24,475 nucleotides of DNA from Ichthyophthirius multifiliis (lineage: Eukaryota; Ciliophora; Oligohymenophorea; Hymenostomatida), in NCBI RefSeq assembly GCF_000220395.1, contig NW_004086907.1, forward strand, positions 1 to 24,475. The letters are read 5' to 3'. Numbering within the stretch: position 1 is the first letter of the stretch; each line of letters begins with the position of its first letter. Below the pieces are notes generated by a model. That model saw only the letters and a program-made list of their open reading frames with translations. It did no database searches and was not told where the DNA came from. Both the position numbers and the translations under genes were made by a program. This document shows, one piece after another, positions 1 to 10,852 of this stretch.

Positions 1-398
1 TTTTAATATTATTTAAAATTAAAATAAATATATTTTTGGAAAAAAATAAAAAAGAAAAAAATATTTATTGAATATTAATAATTATAATTATTTTAAAAAG
101 ATTTAATATTATATTTTATTTAATTATTTTTAAATATTTTTATGATATTTTAATTAACTTTATCTATAAGCAATAAATTAAATACAATTAATTTAATTTT
201 TTATTAAATAAAATATTAATATATATATTAATGTTTTATTATTCTCTGAGCGTTTAATAATTATTATACTCTATTAAAATTTATAAATAATTTTATTTTT
301 AATTTTTACCTATAATTTTAAATAATTAATTATAATATATATAATAAATATAAATTAATAGTGAACATTTCTTCTTATCGGATTATTTATAATTTTTA
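1..398. other. AT-rich 5' flank, no gene resolved
   Basis: This stretch is almost pure A/T and holds no recognisable domain. The reading frame of the downstream Sec14-RhoGAP gene stays free of TGA from an ATG at 231 to that gene's chosen ATG at 399. In such AT-rich DNA an open frame under a TGA-only code carries little weight, so I treat this as upstream flank. A further 5' exon cannot be excluded. Confidence 0.5.
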
Positions 399-2203
399 AT
401 GGAATCTAAAAATAATATCAATGAATATTAAAAAGAATATAATGAGAATTTTTAAATAGGATAATATCTGAATCCTTAATAATTTATAGAATTCATAGTG
501 TATGCTGGTAAAGTAATTTTCTTTTATAAACACTATTAACCGATTACAAAACAAAATTTATTAGTGAAATATAAAAAAATAAAAATCATATATATTTTTA
601 AACAATATAAATTAATGAATAATAAATAAAAAATATTATATAAGGAAAATCTAAAGAAACGAATATAATATACATATATGGAAAATACTAAAGTTCAATA
701 ATAAAAGAAATCGAAAAGTAGAAATCATATTTTTGCTATATTATGGATGGCTTAGTTGAAATGTAAATAAAAAATAGACTTATATTATAAAAATAAAATA
801 AAATTTATACTATTAATAAATAATAGACCTTATTATATAATTTATTTTAATACTGGATTAATTAGTTATTCGCATATTTAATAATTTTATTCATTTTATA
901 ATAATTTACCAAATAAATATTATTAGAATTTAAAAAACATATATATAGTTAATCCTTCAATTTTAGTAAAGTCTTATAACATGTTTAAATAATAAACTGT
1001 ATCAAAAGAAAAAATTCTTTATTTAAAATCGTTGGATAATTATAATATATATACATTTTATTTTTTTATAAATTTATAAAAAATAATGTCATATAATATA
1101 GATTAAAAAGACTAATAAAGTTAGATTTTATGAATTAATCTTTGATTAATAAAATATCAAAATACGTAAAAGACTATAATAATTATAATGATCCTATAAA
1201 GACTTCTTAAAATCACGATAAATCAGAAAATATGGAAAAAAAAATTCTTTTTGGAAAGAGTTTAGAGGACTTAGAGTTAGATTAAGAGTTAATGATTCCA
1301 GTAATTGTAGTTCATTTATTTAGTTATTTCGAAAACAATGCTTAATTTATTTAAGAATAAGGTATTTTTAGAAAATGTGCTACTGAATCTGGTATAAAAT
1401 TAGTTGAAAAAGAATTAATTGATAAAAATTATGAATATTTAAATAGAGTCGAAGATCCACATATTGTGGCATGTAAAATATCAAAAAATGTATATATGAA
1501 AGATTATATTTTTTTTTATTGATTTAAAAAAAAAATATTGATATATATATATATATATATATTTAAAAAAAAAATTACTAAAATTATTATTTAATACATT
1601 TTTTTTTTTTAAATAAAAATAATATTATTAGCTTGTATAAAAAGATTTTTTATTTAATTACCTGAACCAATATTTCCATTTAAATAATATGAAAAAATAA
1701 AGAAATTCTCGGTAATTTAGGACTAATATGAATTTAAAAAAAAACTATAAGAAATAATAGAAGAAATTCCTATTTTGAATTATAATGTTTTAAAGTATTT
1801 AATTCGGTTTTTGATTATAATATAATAATATAATGATTTTAATTTAATGAAAGCAAATGCTCTATGTCGAATTTTCGCTCCAAGTTTAATTCGAGGATAA
1901 TAATTAACTGAGAATATTAAATATGCTTTAGATGAGTTAGTTATGAATCCTACTTGTATATAAATTACTACAGTTATGCTTGAAGATTATAATATTTTTT
2001 TTAGTAAAAATAAAAGACAATAAATTTTTACTAAAAATGAGTAAATAGAAGATGGGAGCGATGGTTTGCTTATTTGTTAAAAATCTAAAAGAGTTTTAAA
2101 TAATGAGAAGGAAAAATAAATTTTTTCTTAATTTAAAGAATGTAATACAGAAATTTATTCATAAATTTTGTCATCTATAAATAAAATATAAAAAAACTAA
2201 TGA
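399..2203 (+). CDS. Sec14/CRAL-TRIO plus RhoGAP protein (ARHGAP1 / p50RhoGAP-like)
   Basis: Exons 399-1030, 1102-1472 and 1632-2203 join in phase to 524 residues ending at TGA 2201. Residues about 140-235 carry a CRAL-TRIO core (YYIIYFNTGL, then NIYIVNP and KILYLKS) that lines up with the lipid-binding domain of p50RhoGAP. Residues about 260-450 are a RhoGAP domain: IPVIVVHL, then GIFRKC with the arginine finger at R301, then KRFFIQLPEPIFPF, then ANALCRIFAPSLI. The order Sec14 then RhoGAP is that of ARHGAP1/ARHGAP8, which speed GTP hydrolysis by Rho/Rac/Cdc42 GTPases at membranes (family knowledge). Intron 1 (1031-1101) is fixed by the phase change between the two domains; intron 2 (1473-1631) uses GTAAAA. 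ATG 399 is the first plausible start. The Lys-rich stretch around residues 50-130 may hide one more in-frame intron (for example about 564-633). The gene converges with the kinesin gene, 225 bp away. Confidence 0.83.
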
Positions 2204-2428
2204 TTTTTGTTGTTGGGGATAATTAAAAATTAGTATATAAAAGTTTAATATTTTAATTTTATATGTTATTTATTCAAATAAAAATATTAATATATTTATA
2301 AAAATTATAATTTTTTATATTAATATAGATATATAAAATTTTATTTTTAGTTAATATTTTATTTTCATCTATCTATTTATTATTTAAGCTTATTTATTTT
2401 ATGATTATTAATTAAATCATTAATATGA

Positions 2429-5180
2429 TCAATAACCTATTTATTATAAAAATTTCTATTATAAAAAATACTATTATTTTTTTATTAATTAATTTACTTT
2501 TAATTTATTTTCTTATTAATTTTTTAAATTTTTAAAATTATTAGAAACATCTAAATTGTTTTTGTTGCATTCGTTTAATTTATTTTCAAGACTTTTAATT
2601 TAAGAAGTAAGATATTATAAATTTTCATTTAAAACAATATTTTCTCTTTTATATTTTTTAGCTTTTTCTTTATATTTTTAAACATTTTTATCTTTTTAAA
2701 GATTTTCTTTTTTTAAAAAATCCTATTGTAATTTAAATTCTTTATTAATGCATTTTTAAGTTTAGATTTCTTATAATAACTAATCTAATTAATCTATTCT
2801 TTATTATATAGAACTAAATTATTCATTATATTTCTCTTTTAATTATTAATTTTCTATATTTAAAGTTTCATTATAATTTTGTAAATTATCAATTAACTTT
2901 TGATCTTAAGAATTATTTTATTCACATATGACATATTTTTCTTATAAAATATTCAATTTTTATTAAGCTTAAATTAATTATTCATTCATATTTAATGAAT
3001 TATTTTCTAAATTATCTATTTATTCATTTTATTTTTACACAAATTCTTTTAATTGATTTAAATTTTCTTATAAATGAATTTTTTCGTTTTCTAATTCAAA
3101 GATTTAAATTTTTTATAATTCTAATTTTTAATCTTTTTATTTAATTAATTCCTTCTTTTTTTTACTGATTACTTACTTTTACTTTTTTATTCTTTTAGTC
3201 TTTTTACGAATAAAGCTTCTTATTATTTTTAATCTTTTTCAAATTATTAAATTAATTTATCATCTTTTTCTTATTATGATTATCGGTATTATTCATATTC
3301 TGATTATAAAATTGCACATTATTCTTATTTTTAATTTATTAGTTCTGTTATTTAATTTATATAATCATTTTAATCTTATATTTCTAATTTATTTTATTAA
3401 ATTAATAATTAGGAATCATTATTTAAATTTTTAAATTTTTAAATTTCTTTTTATTATTCATTAATTATTTATCTATTTTTTTTATTTTATTTTTTAAACA
3501 AAAATATTAATAAAAAAATAAAATATACTTTAAACTTTTTATTTGATTTTTTTTAAATTCATATTTTTATTTCAATTGGAAATTCGAATTTTAATAAAAA
3601 CTTTGTTATTCGAAATTTTTATATTTTTCTTTATTTAAAATTAAATCAACTTAAAATTCTTTCATTTCTTTATCATATTAATCTATAATTTAATTTTTTT
3701 AAGAAATTAATTATTATAAGCTTTTATTTTTGCTAATTTATTGCATTAAAAGTGTATCTTAGTCATATTTTTCTTTATTTTTAATATTAAAAGTATTTTC
3801 ACTTATATTTTTATTATGTATTACTGTTTTATTAATATAATAACTATTCAATAATTATTATATATCATTTAAATTTAAATACTATTTTTTTTTTATAGAA
3901 AAAATAAATTAAAATATTTTATTTTTACATCCAAAGTTTCTTAAGTTAAATCTAAATTTTATGATTTAGTCGAAACACAAGAAAGAAATTTAATAATCGA
4001 ATTTTCATTTAAAGTATTTTTTAAGGTTAATAATAAAGAACTTTCATATTCTTTTAAATACTTATTTTCTTTATTATAATTTCCTTTTTTTATTTTCATA
4101 ATTTTATCTTTCAATACTTAGAAATCTATTTAATTTATATTTTCGTCAATATCACTTAGTCTTACTATTTATAAATATAGTTCTTTTTATTAATTTTATT
4201 TCAAAATAAAGTTCACAATTATATGAGATTTTCCATAAAAATTATTTATTTATAAATTTTCATCTAAAAATAACATATTTTAAATTGAAAATTAAAAAGA
4301 ATATTTAAAATCGGAAAATTATTATATTTTTTTGGAAGTTAAAGCTTATTCAGGAGATTTTATCTATTTATTTATAAATAACAAAAGTCCATATATTTAT
4401 TTTTTACAAATTGTTAAAAATTAGTAGCTGGTTTATGAGTTGATAGTAAATCGAATATCTAATTTTGATAAATTGAACATATTTAAAGTAGAATTTCTTA
4501 TTCAGGTATTTCTTATAGTATTTTTTGACAACCTTAGTAAATAATTCCTTTATCATCACGTTCTTATTCACCACTAAATATATAACTCTTTCCGCAACTA
4601 TAAAATTATAGTTTTTTTAAATATTAAATAATTAATGATTATTTTAAAATAATAAATTAAAATATATAAAAAATTACTTTGATGGACCATGTATTAAAAA
4701 AGCTGTATTTTATCCATTAATAAGTTAATTTATTGAATTTGAAAAATATTAATGAAAAATAAGGCTTTGACTAAAAATAAAAAATATAAATAATAATATT
4801 TAAAATTTATAAATATTAATTAATTAAAATTTACTTCATTTAAATATTAAAAACTTCGTCATATTAATAAACATCAGGTTTATTTTGGTCTATTTGATTT
4901 AAAACTTATTATAAATCATTGTCAGTTTTAAATTTATTATCACATAGTTAATAATTTATTCCATATTTAGAAAATAATACATATTTACTTTTGCATGAAG
5001 TTGAACTTGCGACATTTATTTGAATGTCTTATTAATATAGTTAATTTAAAGGTATATGAGGTTTTATTTTGCAGGCTATTTAACAGTTATCTTAATCTAA
5101 ATAAACTGTATTTTTATTTATTTTAATTAGATAAATATTTAAGAGTTTTTTTATTTACAATCTGATTTTCTGTTTATCAT
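2429..5180 (-). CDS. Divergent kinesin-like protein with coiled-coil tail
   Basis: Eight exons (5180-5159, 5096-4835, 4770-4678, 4597-4408, 4363-3929, 3881-3529, 3472-3208, 3154-2429) join in phase to 781 residues. The motor is N-terminal: CQIACKIKP matches the opening strand VAVRIRP; YQYDEVF follows; the P-loop GPSNCGKS lies at about 123-130; LLQICSIYQNQIFDLLS matches the EIYNE..DLL helix; YGKSH at 232-236 stands for SSRSH (switch I); IVRLSDID at 255-262 stands for LVDLAGSE (switch II); SSLLLTLKNTLNENS matches SKLTRLLQDSLGGNS; TQETLD closes the domain. From about residue 400 the protein is Gln/Glu/Lys/Leu-rich heptad coiled coil. The family moves along microtubules using ATP. Here switch II has lost its Asp and Gly, so hydrolysis may be weak or absent (inference). 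Introns are 44-80 nt and the first exon is only 22 nt. The gene stops at TGA 2431-2429. I could not assign a kinesin subfamily. Confidence 0.8.
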
Positions 5181-5711
5181 TTTTTTTTTTTATATAAATT
5201 TGTAAATTAAGTAAAGTTTTATAATTGTTTATTTATTCGTTGTAAAAAATAAATTAAAATACAAAATTATTAACTTATTTTTTTAATATATCAAAAAAAA
5301 TTGAAATCTATTTATAATATTTTTATTCTATAATTATTTTATCTATTTATATAATATATAAATATATAATATGAAATTTTAATAGAATAAATATAATTCA
5401 ATATATTTTATACCAAAATTATAAAAAGTTAATAAATATATACTCTATAATCATGTACATATATATATTACTTTTTTTTGGATTTAATATAATCATTAAA
5501 TAAATGTATTTAGTATTGTTTTAATTTATTATTTAAAAAATATATATTAGAAATTTTAAATATATTTTGAAATAAATATTGATTTTTTATAAAAATAATA
5601 ATAAAAACATGTTTTAAAAATAAAGTTTATATAAAATATAAAGAGCTTAATGATTAAAAAATAAATTATCCATATTTTTTTTAAATTATTTATTGCCAAA
5701 TGATACAAAAA
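5181..5711. other. AT-rich intergenic region
   Basis: The gap lies between the kinesin start (5180, minus strand) and the 3' end proposed for the small unknown gene (5712). It is A/T-rich with poly-T and TA runs. I found no domain, no RNA gene and no convincing exon. It should hold the kinesin promoter, but no motif is distinct enough to mark. Confidence 0.5.
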
Positions 5712-6303
5712 TCAAATGAATTTAAAAATACTATCTAAATATATATAAAAAATACACGTATATAATAATTGTATGAAAGAAAAAAATAAATAAAAAAAAT
5801 TAGTAATAAAAATAGTTTGTTTATTTCGTATTTAGTACATGCCGTAATTTTTGGATGAAGTATATATTAAAAAAATAAAAATTTTGATATACTTTTTAAA
5901 ACCAAATAAACTCTATTTTTTGAAATTAAATTATTTTCAATTTGTTTTTTGTAACTTTTTTATTTGCTTATTAATAGTTTTGATTTTTCTCTGGATATTA
6001 TAGTATAATTAGCAGAGTCTGTTGTAGGCTTTTTGATTAGTATTTTATACTCAAGAGTAAGATATATATTAAATTATTAAGAAGTAAATAATAATAAAAA
6101 TTTACTTTGGAAAACAGCTCGTTTTTAGATAATATATCTTAGGATGGTTAAGATGTATAAATAGAAAATTATTAGGAATTAGAGTTGATGTTTATCAAAA
6201 GGTTAACATAGAATTTTATTTTTAATTAATTATTTACTAAAATTACTTGTTAATGAAATATAAAAGGTTTTTTATTTATTTATGAATTTATTTTAATATT
6301 CAT
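5712..6303 (-). CDS. Small hypothetical protein, three-exon model
   Basis: I do not recognise this gene. ATG 6303 opens a 66-codon exon (6303-6106) that ends at a GTAAAT donor in phase 0. Exon 2 (6049-5893) follows a 56-nt intron in the same phase. A third exon (5734-5712, ending TGA) after a 158-nt intron is a guess at the 3' end, because the exon 2 frame stays open without it. The product would be about 125 residues, hydrophilic, Ser/Lys/Gln-rich, with no membrane segment and no motif I can name. Support comes from sensible amino-acid composition (segments such as SQPSQDILSKNELFSK and KKPTTDSANYTIISREK) and matching phases, not homology. It starts 88 bp past the stop of the CFAP57 gene on the same strand, so its promoter must be very short or lie within that gene's 3' end. 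Confidence 0.42.
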
Positions 6304-6391
6304 ATATTTAATTTAAAAAATATAATTATTTTTATTAAAAAAGAAGTATTATATTTTTTAATAATAAAAAAGAAAAAAAGAAAAAAAGAAA

Positions 6392-9131
6392 TCAATTATT
6401 ATTTCTCAGTAAATTCTATTACTCAATATTAAGAACTTCATAAATTTTTTGTAATTCCTAACAATCTTACATTAATCCAGTGAGTACTTTTTATTTTTAT
6501 ATAAGTAAATCAGGATTATTTTATATATTTTCTTTCCCATCAAATAAAACAGATTTACTACTTCCTTAAATAGTTGGTAATATTGAATGACTTGCTCCCA
6601 TAAATTTATTATCAGGAGGACTTTAAGATCCTTTCATATTTTCTTTAATACTTTTTCTTAAATTATTGATTTCTCTTATTAATTAAACATTATCGTTCAT
6701 TATTCTTATTTTGTCCTCTTTATGAATTTGATTATCTTTTTGTAAACTTTTTTTAAACATAAAGACTAGTTTTTCCAAGTTTTTTTTCTGACTTCTATAT
6801 TCCTACATTATTTCTCCCTCTACATTTTATTTCTTTATATCTTTCTTTACATATTTTTCAAAAAGCCTTTATGTTTCTTACTTTAGCCTATTAAAGTCCA
6901 AAATATATTAAGCCAATGCATAAATATCATCCTTAAATCTTGAAATTTTAATTTATTATTCAAACATAACCTATCTTTGAATTTTTATTTCTTCTTTCAT
7001 TGTTTCTTATGCTGTATATAGTTCATCCACAACAGTTCCAAGGAAATTATTATAAGTATTTAATTCTTTTAATTTTGCATCCATTATATTTGTTTATTCT
7101 TTCATTTTGGCTATTTCCTCTTCCCTAGGACCTATATCTCTTTTCAACTCTTTTATTTTATGATCAAGTACAAATTTGAATTTCTCTAAATCTTAGGCCT
7201 TTTTTTTTTAATTATAGATAATTTTTTCCTTTTCTGAAATCGTCCTATCTCTTTCAACTATTATTTTTTTCTAAGCGTCTATTTTTTCCCTTAATTCCAT
7301 ATTTTGGATTTTAAATTTGTCTTTTTATCTTTCATATTCCAGCTTTTGCTCTTTTATATCTTGTGATTCTTATTATTATTGCATTATTTTTTTGTTAGTT
7401 ATTGAAATCTCACTTTTAGCCTTTAAACCTTAATCAGTAATAATTTATTCGTCTTTTAAATTTTTTAAAGTAAGATTTTTTATTTCCATATCTTTTTCGT
7501 TTTGGATTTAATTTATTACTTCAGCATATTACTTTTGGCGTTCTTATATTTATTTTTCTACTCGTTTTTTTTAAGTACGCTATTCTTCTAATTATTTTTG
7601 AAATTCGTTATCTAAAGCTATTAGTTTTTAATTATTTTCTTATTCGAGTTTAGATTTTTTTTTATTATTTTTATTGTTTTCGATTTCGTGTAACCTTTTA
7701 AAGTTTTCATATTGTTCAACTAGAGACATTACTTCCTTTATTTAATTATTTATATTTAATTATATTATTTTATTTTTGTACTTTTTAATATTTAGTATCC
7801 ATTGTTTATATTTCCAATTCTGCTAATTCTTAAAGTTCATTTAATTCATTTATTAATTTAGCTTCTTCTTAATTTTTTTATTTTTTTAAACTTTCTATTT
7901 AATTTTATCTTTTTATTTAATTTAATTTAATTTATTCATCTAACATATAAATATCTTCCTATCTCGAAGTAATAACCAGCATTGCATTTTAATTCGAAAA
8001 CTCAGTAATTTATAATTATAAATTATCTTTTATATTTTTTAAATCATCTAAATCAGCTCTTGAAACAAGAACTTCTTCAGAAAATTTTGCATATCCGTCT
8101 AATTAATATATATTTATATATAAATATTATTTATTTTTTTATAAACAAAAAACCTTTCATTCTTGCCTACCTAATATCTTTCTCTTTAATTTCAAAAAAC
8201 ATCATACAACCATCTCTACCTACAGTTATAATATATTTATCATCATTAGTAATTCTAATTTTTTCTACTCCTCGTTCATCATGTGCTTAATAATCAGTAA
8301 ACTTGCCATGACTAATAGGATAAATAAAACATCTTAAAGCCCCACATAAACGTGTATCATCCTAAATTCCAGCAAAAAGTAATTTATTAGAACTAGGAAA
8401 ACCTAAACACGATAAATTTACATCAAGCATTTTTTTCTCTGTTTTGTCTGCATGAGGATAATCTCCAATATTTACTAAATGAATATTTTTATCACTTCCG
8501 GCTGCTATAATAGTTTTATTATCTTCACTAAGAGTAATTCTATTTTTAATTTATTTCAAAAATAATAATAATATAAATATATATATATTACCCATAAAAA
8601 TTAACTCCTTTACAGTGAATATCAACTATTCTAGGTACTGTAGGCTATTAAGCTTAAAAATCTTAATCTACTTTCCATGCTAAAATCATACCATCCATTC
8701 CACAAGAAACTAACATTGAATCATCTGTTGACCATGCAATGCATTTTACTCTTCCTGTATGTCCTTTGAATATATGATGTTACTTTTTTTTAAATAAAAA
8801 ATGAAATAAAAAAAAATTATTTTTAATTTTATTACAGGATTTTCACCAGTAAAAAATTAAAAAACTTAAATTATTTAATTAGAAGATGATGAATTTACAG
8901 CAGCAAAATATTAACCTCCATTTGAAAATTTAATTTCTTTACAACCCTTAAAAGGAGATATTTCTTTATAAGCTTTATTTTTTTAATTATTTGTTGAATT
9001 ATGTATACACAAATTCATTAATTTTAATTTATCAGCAAAAGCCACAACAATCTAAATAAAAAGAAAAAAAAAAATTATAAAAATATGGAAATATAAAATA
9101 AATATAAATATAGTATGTATATATAAAAACA

Positions 9132-9182
<51 letters not shown>

Positions 9183-10573
9183 TTATTTATATATATACTA
9201 ATATATTTTTTTATATTTATATTTTATTTATATAATATTTAATAATTTACTCCGAATCCTTATGGATGCAAAGACAAACATGATACTTCTTAATTAAAAC
9301 TCCATTATATGTCAATAGTTTTTTTTTCATAATCCCAAATTTTAATATATCTATCTGTACTTAAAGTAGCAATTATTGGTTTTCTTTTACAAATATCCAT
9401 TGAAATAATTGGTCCAGTATGAAAAGGCAATGTAATCATATTATTATCAATATCTTCTACTAAATGAATTTATTTTACGTATTCTATATTTTATTTAAGT
9501 TTTAATTCATGAATTTGACAATTACTTAAACTAAAAATTAGTTTATCTTCCCCTTTATTTATACACATGCATTTAATTTCAGTTTTTTCTTTCAAATCTA
9601 GAATTTTTTTCACATTATATTGTAATACACAATTAAATATCTCTTACTCGCCTTACATTATATTATATTAAAGCACTATTCCTGCCTCAAAGGCTACAAA
9701 GAAGCCTTTTGAAAATATACAAGCAGTAACTACATTTAAATTTTCAGTTGAATTATCAACAACTTAAATAAAATTTAATATAGAATCAAAAATAAGTAGT
9801 TCTCCTGTTAAACTTACTAAAAGTACCAAATTATCACAACTAAGCCATAAATGCTAAATAAATTATCTATTTTTATACTGTTCTGGTACTTAATTAAGTA
9901 TATTTTTTTACATTTACAATTCTTAAATTTAATTCGTGTTTTTTTCGTCCTTCAACTATTCCTCGCTTTTCACATAACACTTGAAAAATTTATTTCCACT
10001 AATAGTTATTAAATTCGTATCTAAATTCCCAATTGAACCTATTTATAAATCAAAAATATCATTCTAAATACCTAAATCGTAATATCCTATACACCTCCCT
10101 TTTTCATGCCACCACCAGCATAATATATGATCTCCTCCTCCTCCACTTAATGAATATATGTATCTAGTTTCTTGATTTTAATTTGGAAAAGCAACACTTA
10201 TCCATTACTTTATATTATAATATTCCAATTAAGGACTTTATCCGAATCCTAAATTTTTACGCCTTTTTTGTGTAAAGGTATCAAATAAAATTATTCCAGG
10301 TTTTTCATTACCTTAACCTTTTACACCTAAGGCTAAATAACGCTTTAATGGACTTAAACATACGCATGATATTCCCCTATATTCATTTGTGCCTTAATAA
10401 TAATGTTATGATTTATCTTATAGGTCGTATAATACTATGTTATATCCGGCTGGGTAAATTATTCGCTCTTCGTCATGGAATAGTAGAGAGTTTTTTATGT
10501 TTGGGTTCATGCCAAATACGTATTTTAATTAAACATGTTAGGTTATGCTTATTCCAGGAAGGGCATTTTACAT
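6392..10573 (-). CDS. CFAP57: Cilia- and flagella-associated protein 57 (WDR65) homologue
   Basis: Six exons (10573-9251, 9051-8836, 8782-8592, 8539-8154, 8098-7782, 7735-6392) join in phase to 1258 residues, the usual length of the family. Residues 1 to about 700 form WD40 propellers: [13 protein letters not shown] near the start, [61 protein letters not shown], then [13 protein letters not shown]. Next comes the hallmark [12 protein letters not shown], then a long coiled coil to the end with [19 protein letters not shown] and LFEKYVKK, all matching animal and algal CFAP57. The protein is an axonemal component needed for a subset of inner dynein arms in motile cilia (family knowledge). Introns are 46-199 nt; the longest (9052-9250) carries an (AT)n run. 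The donor at 8153 was chosen because it restores the conserved sequence between the last WD repeat and the coil. The stop is TGA 6394-6392. The last exon alone reads through dozens of TAA/TAG codons. Confidence 0.94.
9135..9178. repeat. (AT)22 microsatellite inside a CFAP57 intron
   Basis: About 22 uninterrupted AT units lie within the 199-nt intron 9052-9250, the longest intron of the CFAP57 gene. The repeat explains much of the unusual intron length. Confidence 0.95.
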
Positions 10574-10852
10574 TTTTATTTTATATATATATATTATTTT
10601 TAAATGTTAAATAAGTTTTTTTTTTTATTTTTTTTTTTTAAAAAAAATTTATATATTTTTTATCTTTTTTTATTTAATTATATGATTAGTAGTAATTAAT
10701 ATTATTAAAAAATATATGTTTAAGATTTTTTATTTTTATTTAAATAATTTAATATAAATAAATAAATATTTATTTAAAAAAATAAAAATTATTTAATTAT
10801 ATGATATACTACTATATTTTATATAATATAAATATTTAGTCATTTTGCTTTA

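Noticed and set aside
4408-5096. RCC1-like repeat domain in the N-terminal exons of the minus-strand gene
   Set aside because: Phrases such as SCGKSYIFSG first suggested RCC1, but after splicing they form the kinesin P-loop and flanking strands in the right order.
5859-6285. Plus-strand two-exon reading with a hydrophobic segment (SLDIIVQLAESVVGFLISIL) joined to a Trp/Arg-rich exon by a GTAAGA...CAG intron
   Set aside because: No in-frame ATG follows the TGA at 5856, and the minus-strand model over the same bases has an ATG, matching phases and a more protein-like composition.
9854-9911. Extra intron in CFAP57 exon 1
   Set aside because: A CT...AC pair exists on the plus strand, but the frame reads straight through with sensible sequence ([19 protein letters not shown]), so no intron is needed.
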